Source: Agelaius tricolor | Lineage: Eukaryota; Chordata; Aves; Passeriformes; Icteridae | NCBI GenBank assembly: GCA_023055355.1 | Contig: JALJCS010000012.1 | Location: 12,808,501-12,872,500 of the forward strand | DNA length: 64,000 bases | Direction: 5' to 3' | Part shown: positions 1 to 14,039 of the stretch, in pieces | How positions within the stretch are numbered: position 1 is the first letter of the stretch | Layout of the letters: the number at the start of each line of letters is the position of its first letter | Made by a program: the position numbers and the translations under genes | The notes under the pieces: model-generated | The model's database searches: none | What the model was told of the DNA's origin: nothing | Seen by the model: the letters and a program-made list of their open reading frames with translations, nothing else

Positions 1-2185
1 CTTATTACTTTTAGCCTTCATGTGGGCAAAGCATGACTCTTCCTAATTAAGAAATTGTACATGTATTACAGCATTGAAAGATGACTGCATTTGGGGCAAA
101 GATTGAAGCTGCTTTCTGATGAGTAAGAAAACCCTCAAAGAAAAGATTTACAGCAAAGTCTGAGACAACAGGATTGTCCTGGGGTGGCTTAGGGGATGGC
201 ACTTTAGTAAAAGAAAAAAAACCACAAAACCCACACAACTGAACCGTATTTTGCACTTGGATGAAGAGAATAGGATTAGAAGTCTAAACTGGGGGAAGAT
301 TGGCTGCAGGCAAGGAGTCAGCTATCTACCCAAAGCTCTGCAGATCAGCCAAATAATGGGTTATAAACAGGAGTGAACAATAACTGCAATGGGGAGAGCA
401 AAAATCCATCAGCTTGTGATGGATGAGCTGGAAGAGCTCACACGAGATGCAGCGTTTCAGACTGGCTGTTATTGTTGGGGAGGTCCAGAGGAGTGCACAG
501 AGGAGGTTTAGAGAGCCATGGCCTGGGAAGGAAGGGCTGGGTAAGGGCTGATCCAAAGGCTTCAGAAACAGCTCTTCTTTATGCCTGTGATGGGCAGGCC
601 AAGGGGAGGAATTCTGCCTCGTGGCACGAAATGTGTTAGAAGAAACTGTCTGAAGAGGAAACAGCAGCCCAGGCTGCATTTGGAGCTTGTTAAATCCTCA
701 CTGTTGAAGGTCCTTAGTAGCAGCTCTGAGCAGGAATTCATAAAGTTTGGTGTGTGTGAGTGAGGTGCTGAGTGAGCCTGTCCTGAGGAGTGCAGGTCTG
801 AGCTGCTGCTGGATTCCTCCACTGAGGAAGGGGAGGTGCTGGCTGGAACTGTGTCCCCTTGCAGGGCAGCACTGAGTCACTGCCTGCAGACCCCAAGGGC
901 AAACAGCAGCAGCGAGGCTGCAGAGATTTCTGTCTCAGTGCAAACACCCCTGCTGGTGCTGCCCTGGCACAAAGGGATGAATTGCATCAGCTCTACAGGG
1001 GCATTTCAACCCTGGTTTTCACCAGGATTCCATAAGTCAAACTTTCATTTGGCAATAAATGCTGTCAGATTGTAAACGTATCCTAATAAAGCAACACTTG
1101 AACAATGACCCCAGTAGCTGTACACCTTCCCCAGAGGCCAATGTGATAACTTTCCAACCAATAGCAAATCCAGAAGGGAAAGAAATTGTCCAGAACACAG
1201 TGAAAGCCAGAATATGAGATTATTGCTATTAGATTTTGTTTAGAAACACTTCCATCTCCAGCTAAATTGGTCTAAGGCAATGTCTGCATTTAGATTATCA
1301 CTTGTGCAAACAGTTCTTTTGCTAAGCTATTATGGTGGGAGATAACAGTACAGATAAGTTCTGTGGGGGAGAAGTCTCTCTCTCAGAACTGAATCTAATT
1401 ATTTACTTATCTTTCAGTCAGATAATGCTGCAAGAGTTCATACTTGTTTGCTAAAATAGTAATTTGAGTTGTCACCTTGCTTAAGCTATTAGCTATTTCT
1501 AATACTGGGAATAATTTTCAGCATGTGAATCTAACTAGAAAAAAATCTGTCACTACAAATATTCCTTGGAGGCCTAATTCAGGAAAATATTAAAGACCTT
1601 TTAATATCAGAAAATAACCAGAAAGATCAAATTTCTTCCTGCTGGTAGAAAATATAAATGTGAGGCCTCTTTAAAAGATAATACAAAGTCAGTATGTAGA
1701 CCAGCTCATAATACACCAAAAATTAAAATTAACAACAAGAGTATTGGGGAGAAAAAAGAAAAAAAATTAATACCAAAAACCACCATTTATCAGATGTATA
1801 CAAAACACTGTATTTAAACTCCAGATTAAATGTTTCACCTGTCAGAACTGAAAGATATCAGTACATCTGGAATTTGGCCTTATCTTTTACAGGTCAAGCA
1901 CAGGATTTATTCTACTTGCTGCTGTGTTGTCATGTTGAGCATGTTCCACTCACAAAACATTGGCAAGCTTCAGCTTGGAGAAGCCCCTGTGGAATTTATG
2001 CAAACACAGCTTTCAGTGCTTTATGGCTCATTTCACTGGGGTGGCAAAAATCATCTGCTGACCCAGAATAACTATCAAGAGATGCTCTAGAAAATGAAGC
2101 ATTTGAGACCTGTGCTGACAGAATTTTACATCACTTTAACATCAAAACTGAGTGGTTTTTTCCAGCCTGTTTTAAAATAAGCCTC
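1..2185. other. Noncoding stretch, AT-rich with one GC-richer patch
   Basis: No recognisable gene or repeat. Positions 560-1000 are richer in G, C and CTG words (cagcagcgaggctgcag) and therefore carry several overlapping short open frames on both strands, none protein-like. Confidence 0.6.
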
Positions 2186-2210
2186 AGTAGTAGTAGTAGT
2201 AATAATAATA
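2186..2210. repeat. Compound trinucleotide microsatellite (AGT)5(AAT)3
   Basis: Five AGT units run directly into three AAT units and a trailing A. The block lies in AT-rich DNA and may be length-variable. Confidence 0.95.
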
Positions 2211-5200
2211 TAACTAAAAACTAGCAAAGGTAGATATGAACTGGAAACTGTCTCTGTAGGAAGGTACACATGCCATGAGTTTCTGAGGTCTCTGACTTTG
2301 GGCTCTGCTTCCTGTTTCTTGTTTATAAAATCAGCTTTCCTTATTGCCTGGCAAATCTAAGACCTAAATCTCCCACTGAGTCTGCCAGCTTGTACAATCA
2401 CTCTCCAAGCAGGTCTAGCAGGCACAGAAACATCTTTCCCAGAGTGTTTGACAGAGAATTGTGTGCTATAAAGTTTCCCAGTCCCTTAAGGGGGGACAAG
2501 TGTTTACCAAGCCCACATGAAATTACTTTTCCCCCAAACACACTTTAATAATGAAGCAAAGTCAAGTTCATTGTAATCAAATCCAAAGCAAACCAATTCC
2601 CTTGTGCTTGGAAGCAGGTGCTGTGCAGGGAAACAGCAATAGCTACCTGCAGCTTTGGCTTAGCTTCAAGTTGGTTTTTTGGACTGGGAACTGAACTATC
2701 AGGAGGATCTGCTCAGGTGTAAGAAATGGAACTGATTCTCAGATAATTTGCCTTTCTCAGGCTTCTGTTCCCTTGTTAAAATGCAGTTTGGAGGTAAAGT
2801 ATTCCTGGGAATCTCAGGAGAGTGAATTTGTCTCTAGGGAATGAGGGTTACTCTGACTCTTGATAATAAAATTCAGCAATAAAGTGTGGTTTAACCTGCC
2901 TGCTAATGAATTCTTACTCTTGCACTGACAGCACTTGATGTGCAAAGGTACTCTGAATGCCACTTCCAGATGGCAGACTTGAGAAAATCTTAGTATTCAT
3001 CTGTCCAATGTTAACCCAGTCATACAATACACACTTTATCCTACTTGGGCAGTAACCATTCAGATTTATTGTGTAAAGTTCTCATCAAGATACTACTCTA
3101 GTGTTAGAGCTTGAAAACAATGCAAAACACATTCACATTAGTAAAAACATTAATTACTAACTATTGAACAGTGGCTAACATTGGAGAGGATTTGTCTGTG
3201 GCTTTTCTATAATTGCAAAATTTGTGTTACCCAGATTGTTGAATTTAACATAGAATCCTTCTGTTCGTAAACAAATTTTTTCTTTCTTAGTTTAATAGCA
3301 GCTCTCTAAAAATTAAAAATCTGAAGAAGAATTTTGGTTTTGCTGGACATATTGGACAATTTTGTAAATATTCTTGTGACTGTTTTATATAGTTCATACA
3401 TCAGAGGGGTAAAGCTATGTACTCTAAACAAGAGTTTACCCTTGGTATCAAGAACTGCAACTCCAAAGATCCCCATATTTTAAATTTTTAGTTTTGGAAT
3501 TTAGTGAATTATAAAAATGTAACACTAATTATAAAAATGTAAACTAGCTGTACTTTAGTTGCCTGATAAATCCACAATCTGGAAAATACAATTCAATTGA
3601 AGCTACAATTTAATCTGGCTCTGCTAAGACAGACCATGAGTGTTCTTATTTGCATCCTGGGTTTGCCCAAGCTAGGGAGTATGGCCTTCTTTCCTTGCTT
3701 TTGTCAATGACAGATGGAGAGGAACAGTTCTACCTTTAATCTCCTTTCCATTGCTTTGTTCTTCTGTTTTGCTGTCATTCTGTTCAGGGAATCTGAGAGC
3801 AGTGGGTAATTTCTTAACAAGAGTGAATCAACAGTGCTTTTGTCTGGTTCAGTGTGTCAGGTCAGTGAGGAAGGCAGAAGGAGGGAGGACAGAACAAAAG
3901 AATTTTCAAATTGAAAGTCTCAAGTGCAAAGAAATATTTTTTAAAATTTCTTCTGTGGGAAGAAATAGACTAACTCAATACATAGCAGCAGCACCAACTG
4001 GGCATGGAGAAATCACAGTCATATTTCTGCAAGACAACTGTTATATTCTCATATACTAACAGAGTCATTTTAACCACAGACATTTAAAACATGATTAAAT
4101 GCCACTTCAGTGGTGATATGATTTATGACTGAGCATGTACTACAGTGACTGAATACACCAAAAGTGACACCTTCCCTTCTGTCTCTCTCTTGCACGAAAG
4201 GAATACAGTGCAGTTTTAAAAGATGTAAATGTATCGAGGTACAGGAGTGTTTAGAGAAGTACTTTTATGTGCCTATACATTTTCTAGCATTTTTAACACT
4301 TATCATGGTTTATATATATGAAGGAAATAAGTTAGAGGCTTCTACCATTTTTAGCCACTGACTGAAAATCAGATAATGATGTCCTGTATTGTAGTGCTTT
4401 CCCATTTTATCTCTTACTTGCAGTTGTGGTTTCAGAAAATTCCTGGCTAAAAGCTTTTCAAAAACTCTATTTTCAAGCAGTTATTTACTAATGCTTCCAA
4501 TTATATTGCATCCTCAGTTTTAGCTGGGCAAGAAGGGGAAAAAATATGGATGGCAACTAACTGAAATGAAGTCTTCTTTCTAATTAAATAATGCTAGAAA
4601 TGAAAATTATTTGTTATGTTTTGACTTTAAGTCATCATTTCAGTTCGAATAAACCTCACACAGATTGCCTGTACTATTCTAACTGGTGTTATCTAGCAGA
4701 AATGTATTTAAAGGACGAAATATGTGCATACAGGAGATCTAATACAAAAATGAGAAAATAAAATTTAATAACTCATTGCAAATGTTTACCATCACATTTT
4801 TTGCCACAAGCAATTTGTAAAAAAGCAGTTGAATTTAAATATATATTCCAGGAGATAAATTTTCAACACTTTGTGAGTGGTTTTACAGCTTGGTAAGGAA
4901 AACCTTTATTTTGGATATGAACCCTATTCGGTGTGAGCTGTAGTCTGAATAACTGAACATTTCAAAATGAATCAATTCCAATTCTATTACTTCCCTTTCC
5001 TCATTAAAATCCTTACATCTTGCTTCAGACCAAGACAGGTTTTGGCTAGTTTAAAGAAAGGAAGCCAGAGCATGAAAAAGAATTTTTGTTCTTCTTAAAA
5101 TTGTCTTGCTAGGTAAATATTGATCAGATGCTGCAAAGCCCTGTGGCTGAATTCATTCCATTTGAAGAGGGAGGAGGGAAGAACTGCCTCAGGCTACTGT

Positions 5201-8200
5201 AACTTACAAAACTATGATGAGCAAAATAGGCATGTACTGGTGCTTTCAGCTGGGGTGCTGGTACGAAAAAAAAAAGGAGTTCTGAGCAAAGTCCTTTGAA
5301 CACATTAAAATCTCTCTCCCTCTTGCAGGGTTATTGATCAGGCCTACTGCAGTGGCAGATAAAGGCTGCAGGGGAAAAAGCAACTCCTCAGGCAGATCTG
5401 CTGACATTATTGGCTCTAAAAGAGACAAAGCTTCTCATGGTCATGGTGGGAGGGCTGTGCAAGACCTGAGCGCCTTGTTGAGTCTTCTTAGTTCTCTTAC
5501 TGCACATTTTAAAAATATGTAAAAGCTTATCAAATCTCTTCTCATAGCCCATAGAGCTTTAGCACATCAAAGAGCTGGTTTCCAACAGAAGCTCTGAGCT
5601 CTGCCAGGCTGGGATTGCTACCAGCAGCTTAGAGAACGGGCTGGTTAAACCAGTGCCCTCCCTGAAGCAGAGCAGAGGTCAGCCTCTCTCCACAGGCCTG
5701 GGGAAGGGGGATGGCTCAGGGATCACAGGGACAGGGGGGAAAAAGCAGCCTTGGAATCCCCAGCTCATGGAGGGGTCCATGGTGCGGCTGACCTTGGAGG
5801 CAGGAATAGAAAAGTTGTGCTCTGTGTACATGCAATGTTTCCTTGTTTCCAATGCTGGTCTAAAGGGATTTCCTATGATACCATCAGAGAGGAGGCACGT
5901 GGAAATAAGTCTGTAAAACTGCAACTGTTTACAGCCCTGCTTATTCATTCCTCACTCATCTTAGTGTAAACACTCACAATCACAATTCCCTGAATGCTAT
6001 AAAACTTAGCCTGAAATACTTTGCTGTTTCTATGTCCATTTAATTGTCTGCTTCCATGCCCCTTTTTCCATGCCTCTGTGTGTAATTTTGGTCCCACAAC
6101 TTTTGCAAAGGACAGAATTCTCAGGTGCTGAAGTTTCTATTGCTCACTGTGGTACCTCCCTGAGGTTTATCTGCTCAAGGTCAAGCACAGATTCTCTGTA
6201 GGTGGCCTCCAAATATCTTGGAAAGTTTACAGGTTCATCAGCAAAGTCTGAGTTTCGTGTTCCTAAGGCAGGAGCGTGCTGTCATTCATCACCGCTGGCT
6301 TTGGAGGAAACTGGAACTCCTAAGTACTGAAAAGTAATATTCCCTCCATCTCTTCCAAATAGATGTGGTTAAATTCAGAAGCTTATTATGTACAATAAAC
6401 TGCAAAACTAATCTGCAGCTTAATATTGAGTTACAGACAAGCAAATCAGCTTTGCTTAAACACAACAGCACGAGCTTCAGGCATCTGTTATGTCTAACAA
6501 GAAATTAAAGGGTTTAACTTGTTCTTCTGTATATTAGTTTCTCTGTCTTTTTATATTTTTCCTTCTATTCTTATTGACACAATTTTACAAAATAAGGCAT
6601 TCATTTATGTCTTTGAACAAATATATGATGTTCAGAATCTGATTATTTTTTTACACCAATAGTATCTTGGAACATGCTAGGGAAATGTGTTACATTCCTA
6701 CTGGATTTAAAGGATGGGTTTATTTCCAGTGTCCTGATCTGGTTTGATTTGTGATTTCTTAATGCTGGCCAAGCTTATTTGCTTGGTGAAACCCCAAACA
6801 TCTTGCTTGCTGGTTAACTGTTGCTCTGTAGCACAAATTCCATTTTAAAGGCTTCAAAAGTTCATCAGGAAAATCCTGCTCTTTGCTCACTGCAAAAGGC
6901 ATCCCCACACTGGGAATGAGAATAGAAAAACACTTCACCTGTACAAGTCCAAGGCACCAAATTATAACAGCTAATGAGTTAACACATTTGTGCTGATTTA
7001 CACTGATGTTTTCTATTTTATATATCTGTATAGATATTTTTCTTAAATACTAAGATTTTAACTTAGGAGGCGTTTTGACTTCAAGTTTCTCCTAAAATCA
7101 GCAACTCTTGTGAAACGGATATCTCTGATTCAGTTCTGAAGATGTTTAAGATTTTAAAGTTTTAAAATAATATATTTTTCCAATGTTAAACCTTTCCATA
7201 TTGGAAATTATTCCTTAATCTGCTAATGACATTCAAGTTGTCTGGAATTCTCTGTAAAATAGTAGCAACAGTAAGAGAACATCTATACTAAATACAATTT
7301 GTAAGTGTATAAGTAAAAATAATGAATTAAGTAAACTGGGGTTTATTGCATACAAACTACTGTTACCTGTGAAAATCTTTCATTTTTTCCCAGTAATGTC
7401 TTGAAAAAGAAAGCCTAGTATAAATATAGAAAATTGCAACCTTCCAATCATATTCTTTTTGTGAGTTGTGCTTCCTTTTTTCACCATCCTCCTTTGAAAT
7501 TCCAGTGTAGCCTTGAAAATCAGCAGCAGTGGCCCAGTGCTGCCTCTCATTGTCTCTGGGTTCATTTGGCTCCTGACCAGGTGCTCTCTTTTATAGACAA
7601 TCAACTCTAACTTCTAAGGGAAGATGATTTCATCATGATGACACGTTCCAAGTTTGCATGGATTTGGCATTTTCAAGATGTGAGGGGATTTTTTTCTATT
7701 CTTTCTTCAGTTTCTGGAAGGTACATTGCTATTACTCAGTGTGTTCTCAGAAATACAGCTGATGACAGCTGCCTTTTTTGGGTTTGATAATGGATTTCTC
7801 AATTCAACCAAGGGATCATCTACATGGAAAAAAGTAATAGCACTAAATGTGTTTCCCAGGAATTTCATCTGTCTGTAATCTTCATGCTGAGCTAGTTTTT
7901 TGAAAAGAAACATTATTTTGGTTGAGTTCCTGTACTTCATAAATCCTATGATCAATAGCTAATAAATAAATAATGGCACAGTATCGGATTTGCTCCAAAG
8001 AAGGATTAGTACTAGGAGTAATGTCTGCAGTAACTAATCACTTCTAATTAGAAAAGAAACTGGTCTGAATTTGACCTCATGGAAACTGTAAACTCCTAGG
8101 CAGCAGATTTCTGACAATCTAAGCATGAGACCTGAATAATCCACAGGAATCAATAAAAGTTATTGTCAAGAAAGATGTGGAGTGGTGAGCAAACATTGGA

Positions 8201-9030
8201 TATAACACAGAATGTTAATAACTTCAGAAATTTATCCAAGACAGAAACATTAAGCTTATTTTGACAGTGCTGCAAGTGTTTTCTGTGTATTTCAAGTTTT
8301 ACCAAAAATCTGAGTTTTGACATGGGTTTGGGCCACCATACCTCCCTCAAGCCTCCTTCTGTTGAAGAAATGTAGAATCTTCTTTGGAAAAAAAAACAGA
8401 TTAAAATGAGGCAAGCTACTCTTTTTCTTTCATAATTACTAGAAATTATTACATACTTAAATATCAAATCCATTCTTCCCTGATAAGAGTTTAAAAAATG
8501 CAGGATATTTATAACTTATCCAATCAAGTTTTAAATTTCCTCTGACTAGAGCCCTGAAAGTGATTATCTTTTGTTTCACTGCATTAGCTTGCTTCTGTTA
8601 AAGAAGCACTTTATGGGTGCCCTTGAACCATCAGGCAGTCCCATCACTCTTCCTGACTGCATGGTAACAGCAGAGCTCCTTGGCTTCTTTATTTTAAATA
8701 CCATTTAGACAGCACAATATACAACTTGTTTTCAGCTGTTATCTGATAGAACACATACAGAAATCCCCAAGGCTGGCATCCATGTACATTTTTTATCACT
8801 CTGAGGCTCAGCATATCAGTATTTTCTGATTGCCTTATTTTTAAGCTAAATTCAGCAAGAAATGTTCCCTGAAGATCTGAATTGTGCAGGAAGGTATTGC
8901 TTTGTTATGACAACCAAGCATCCCTTCTCACCCGTATGATCCTTTCTCATTTCACATTATTGCTTTTTTTGCCTATTCTTCTCTCTTTTGAAATATATAG
9001 TAAAGTTTAATATCCAGTATAAAAAAATCT
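2211..9030. other. Noncoding AT-rich stretch
   Basis: No recognisable gene. A good acceptor (ctctctccctcttgcag) at 5312-5328 is followed by an open frame to about 5,522 (LLIRPTAVADKGCRGKSN...), but only a mediocre donor and no partner exon were seen. A GC-richer patch lies at 5,600-5,810. The duplication at 3,507 is the only clear repeat. Confidence 0.55.
3507..3542 (+). repeat. 20-base period direct duplication
   Basis: The 16-mer aattataaaaatgtaa occurs at 3507 and again at 3527 without mismatch. This is a local duplication in AT-rich DNA. Confidence 0.9.
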
Positions 9031-9093
9031 TTATTTCCCTGTTTCCATTTCGTTCCGCTCCATGCGCTGCACACACCGGCCCCTTTCCATCAT
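9031..9093 (-). other. Possible terminal exon in a small CpG cluster
   Basis: On the - strand a strong acceptor (ttttttgttgtgtttgcag) is followed by ATGATGG and a frame reading MMERGRCVQRMERNEMETGK then TAA. A second frame is open longer. The segment carries four CpGs in under 40 bases within CpG-poor surroundings. No partner exon was found. Confidence 0.15.
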
Positions 9094-12000
9094 CTGCAAA
9101 CACAACAAAAAAATATTCTCTCATAAATGTTAAAAATATTGTGTCACATAGGATGGGGCTCAGCTCTGGGTCAAAGAGTGACCTTCCTGGCAATGTCCCT
9201 CAGAGTCACCTGGGACTGCATTCTCAGCACAGAGCCATGATCTGTGCAGCAGAAAACAATGGGTGTGCTAACAACCCATCATCTGAATTTTTCATAAAAG
9301 TAGAAGAATCAGGATGGTTTGGGCTCATCATTTCCAAGCTGGGTTTGCAGCCACAGAATTCAGTGTTTTTTCTAAGCTTTGGGAAGGATTTGATGCTTGT
9401 TTATGGTACTCGTGCTGGTTCTCCAGGCAACCGTAGAAATTTGGGAGCTGGACAGTGTGAAGACATTGTAAATCTGCTGAGTTTCATAGCTTTGAATCAT
9501 TTTAACTGAAAGTGCAATCTAGAGATTAATATTTTCCTTTCTTCAGAAGAAGATATCCTTAAGGCTATGCAGCGAACTGAACAAACTTATCATTACTATG
9601 TACTGAGCCATGATATAACAGGAATATCCTTAGGCTTAGAGAAATAGTTCTAGAAATGCATCACTAGACATTATATTAGAAAGCACACATTATAATATTC
9701 ATTACAGTAGTCGAATGTGAACTGCATGTTATTGTAAAAGAAAATCCAATTTGCTGCCTACTGCCTTCAATTTGGTTTTGAGAAGTACTCAATCTTCTGC
9801 TATGTTTTGTGTTCTGCATTTATCTTCCTGGGCATGTTCTGTAATGTCTGCTTAGGGCAAAAGCAATAATCTTTTCATTTAATTTAGTGAAAAATCTCAT
9901 GTATTCACTATGCTTACCAGGTACAACAATATGAAAACAAATCCCACTTGCTAAAGATCCATTTGACAATATGAAATAGATTCTGACTTTTTAATTTAGG
10001 CATAAAACTGCAGAGGGCATATAAGGGATGCAGATTTATGGAGCTGTACCCTTTATTTATGAGTGGTTGCAAGAGAATGATTTGCAAAAGCCCATTTTAT
10101 TTTACCAGTGACAGATGAACTTGAGATGATCAAAAAATAATTTTATTTGATCCTTGCAGAAAAACTCTGGAAAATATTAAACTTATTTGGCTTTGTTAAA
10201 AATCTGAGAACTTGAGTTTGTTTACCTCAGTTTCTGCAATGAATGTTTCTTCAGAGTGGAGCATAGCTTTAATTACATTGAAGTTGTCTCCTTCGTAATT
10301 TAGCTCACTGCAAATCATGGGAAGGTGAGAGGGCAGAATTTTAGTGCAAATTCAACCAAAACAGCATTTCTGCTGAACTGTCCTTGAAACAATACTGTGT
10401 GATCAAAGACAAACCTTGCCAAAATTTTAATTGTTTTAACCTGAGGCTTGGTTTGCTTTATGTTTTTTTTTTTTTCTGAACTTGTACAAAAATGTCAAAG
10501 AACATGTTTTATCTTGCTCATGGTAACTTGAAGTTTGGTAAAATTGCATCCCTAATTTTCTTATTAGCTTCACCTCAGAAGGAAGCCAGATTTTTTGGAT
10601 AAGTTTCTCAGTTTGCCTAACCAACAAACACCTCCAGTGCTTTGCTCCCCCAGTTCATGTATCTCATATTTTAGAGAATAAAGTCTGTGGAAATTTTTGC
10701 TATGAAGCTCACAGAATCAGTTAAGCTTACCACACTGATCTAGAAAGCCATTTTCAGCCCAATTCCTCCCCCTCCTTTTGGAAATAAACAGAGAAATAAA
10801 AGGATATTAATGTTTGTCCTATACACTGCTGTTAAACCCAATGTCTTATCCCTTCAAACAGCAAGCAGCAGCATCTTTCCTGTTCCCTCATTTGTAAAGA
10901 GGAATAGCTGAAGGGAGACACAGCTGGATTCATTATTTTTTCCAGGAATAAGCATCAGTCTGAATACTAGGAGCTATACCATGGCCTTATGTATTAGGGA
11001 CTGCTTCCAGTGATGGCTGAAAAATGACAATTATTTCTTATCTCCTCAAACTGGAAGGAGGCAACATAGCCTCAAGCAAAAACAACCACAGACACATGGT
11101 TTGTGGAGGAGTTTCTGTAGAATTAAATATTGCCAGAGCAAATTTCATACTTCTCAGGCCTCTGAGTTTACATTTTCAGTTGGCCAAGTATATCTTTAAA
11201 GTTTAGTAGAGTTTTGTTCCATAGCCAAAAATGTGTTTAATTCTTCAGAAACAAATATTGCAGGTGCTGACTCAGTAAAATTCCTTCAGACCCCAAAAAT
11301 GCTGTAGGATTTGACCATCTGGAGGCTGGTCAGCAACATAATCAGACTTTTGATTTACCTGATACAAATGTCTGTTCTCTCTCATGCACTTGTGAGGAAC
11401 TTTATGTTGTTCACTAAGGCATCCAGACCCTGTGGGTATGGGTGGGATTTTAGAAACTGGTGCCACATATGCTCTAGAGCTCAGCTCTCAGTCACTGCAT
11501 TCACAACTTGATTGCAAATGTTTCTGCATCACCTGAAGATGACTGAAATTTAGCCAGCAACTTCAGAACTGTGATTCTGCAAATCCCACCAACTTGCTGT
11601 GTTACCCCAGAGTTTCACCTGACTCTCTTTTGGCATAAGACTTTCTGTAGACTCCTAGAATTTATTTTTTTGTATGTTCCAAGCTACCTCAATTGTGACA
11701 AAGCTGAGCACCTTGTGACTGAGCCTGATTTGTCTTATCCAGAAAAAAAGCTCAACCAGGTTTTGTGTCATTTAAAACACTGAGAGGCTCGAAATTTAGG
11801 ATGTCTTTCAGAGCAGATTTGCAGAATTAGGTACAGTACTATCACTGAGAATATTGATGAGGCCAACCTGGGGAGGAAATCCATAAACATTCAGTGCTGC
11901 CTTACGCCCCTCCTCCCTTCCATGCATCCTTAGATGAAATCTTCCTTGAATGTGCTGGCATGGGTGACTTTCTCACCTATCCCAGAGCTGCTGATGCCTT

Positions 12001-13489
12001 TGTGTGAAAATAAGTCAGGAGAAAGGGTGCCAGGACCAGAGCACCCTGCATCAGTGCCTCTGAGAGGTGCAGACTGAAGGCATTTTTGTATCCCCCTGGG
12101 CAGAGGAGAGCATGCAAGTTTAGACTTCTGCATGTTCTGAAAGTGCTATGGTATTTTTGCTCTTTAAGAGCATCATTTCTTCCACAGCTTTATGGTTTTA
12201 AGTTTGCTGCTTCACTTTGAAGTCTAAATGATTTCATTTTCCTAGAAATTATTCAATCTCTTTTTTGCATAAAGCTCTTAATCCTTAGCCAATCTGGAAA
12301 TGCACAAGAATTTCAAAACACACTCCTTGGTGATTTAGCCTTGTATGTCTTCATTCTTCAACAGCCTATTAACAATCCTCCTCTCATCTGCTGACTTCCT
12401 TCTCTCTTTGCTGTAAGCTTTTGCCACAGAGAGCCTCTCACAGTAATCAGTAAGTTTCATAAACTGCAATTGTGCCAGATAATTAAATAAGAACTCTATT
12501 TCAAATAATTTTAAATCCATATGGCTTTCAAAAATGACAGTTGCTACACTGTAAAACCAGTGAATAAAACCCTTTTGAATACTTAAATCAATCCCAAATT
12601 TCTTTCATCTTTATCTTCAGAAAGCAATTCCTGCAAATGTCAATACTGCTCTAATAGATTGGGTGATGATACCTTGTATATGTTTGCTCCAGAACTGCCT
12701 TGGATCAGGTCAATTAAATGACTGTAATTGTTGCTTTTTAACACAGCAGAGATAGAAGTTGGTGCTTTAGCTAAGGAATGTATTTACAGCAGTGCTGAAG
12801 CATTGCTATGGACATAACTGGATTTCTCCTATTTATTGTGCATTGTAGATACAGCACCTACCATTGGCTTATCAGCAATAATGCTGTATGGCTGTATAGA
12901 ATGGATGTTTTTGTATGGCTGGGAAGATGTTTTTGATGGGTTTTTTATTGTTTTGTGTTCTCTAGGATCAGGGCCTTATTTTGAATGAAAGATCCTGAGC
13001 TGCACAAATTCACAGGCAGAAGTAATCCTTTTCCCTTAATCAAAGCCAGTGAGTGGAAAGAAATAATACAACAGCAGGTTACAGAGTAAATCACTGGCAC
13101 AACAGAAACCATCTCTGCTGAGTCCCATCTGAGCAGCCCTATGCAGCAGAGCATCTTCAATAGACTAAATTGCTTCATATCTTTTTACATCTGAGAGTCT
13201 GCTGTTGTCAGTGTATGAACACCAAATATATGTTTCACATTTTCACAATGTTTGCATTAAAATAACAGCTAGCATATGTTCCTGAATCATTGGTTTATTA
13301 CCCCTAGCCATCTGAAATCCTGACTATAAAAGCAACTGTCACAGAATTGTCCATCTCTATATGTGTCTGGGGATAATGGTCATCCATCCCAGTAGGTTCT
13401 GTATCAGTAATAAAGAAGAAAAGACAGGAATTAGCAGGGGTCATTGCTGTTTGTAGCCAGCTACTTGTCTGGCTTCAGGGGTCTGGGTG
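9094..13489. other. Noncoding AT-rich stretch
   Basis: The left end shares a 173-codon frame (8,988-9,509, TTG start) that looks random in composition. The rest has a T13 run and no recognisable repeat or exon. Confidence 0.6.
10463..10475 (+). repeat. T13 homopolymer
   Basis: Thirteen consecutive T. Similar runs of 12-13 T occur at 32,469-32,480, 43,026-43,038 and 51,203-51,214. None has a recognisable retroposon next to it. Confidence 0.95.
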
Positions 13490-13640
13490 ATTTGCAGCTA
13501 TTGAACAATAGCAATGCAAATTACTCAAATTAATAGAAAATACATAGTATTTGTACCTTGTTCCAAACCTGCAGCTGGCAGAGACAGGTAATTAGTCTGG
13601 AGTTTGCATGCAAAAGCACTAGTAGGGCCCTGACTGAAGT
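13490..13640. promoter_or_regulatory. Possible enhancer: SOX/POU/homeodomain site cluster
   Basis: Within 130 bases there is AACAATAG at 13504 (SOX-like), two bases before ATGCAAAT at 13514 (perfect octamer for POU factors). A homeodomain core TAATTAG follows at 13589 and a 12-base palindrome TTTGCATGCAAA at 13603, which holds two overlapping half-octamers. TGATTAGC follows at about 13,640. Clusters of this kind are typical of conserved vertebrate developmental enhancers. Function and conservation cannot be seen from one sequence. Confidence 0.3.
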
Positions 13641-14039
13641 GATTAGCTGGGCCTGTAATATGCTTTTAGTAGGAATAACACTTAAATCTAAATTTTCATT
13701 TCCAGATAGTATCGTGATGTGCCTGTGCTTTTAGTGAGAATTGAAAATGTCACAAATTGCATTGCTTCCCAGGTGAAATTATCCTTACAGGAGGGATTTG
13801 AGCCACAGCTGTCTGAGGCTTGTTCAGAATGCCTGGTGGGCTCTGCATCTCCCCCAGCTCAAGCTGCTGCTGCTGAGCGCACAGGCAGTGCTGCAGGAGG
13901 GCTTTATTAGAAAAATTGACAAACCAAGAATCACTGATGGTACAAAACTGTCTGGATAGTGAATCTGAAACCTCAGGTCATAGTGGCAAAAGAGCCAACT
14001 GTCTAAAAGCAGAGGAATGTAGAGGGCAAGGAAAGCTAA

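Noticed and set aside
5329..5522. Open segment after a strong acceptor ctctccctcttgcag
   Set aside because: Donor is mediocre, the peptide is low-information, and no partner exon was found.
8988..9509. 173-codon + strand open frame
   Set aside because: Starts at TTG, composition changes along its length, no motif; length is within chance for 64 kb of AT-rich DNA.
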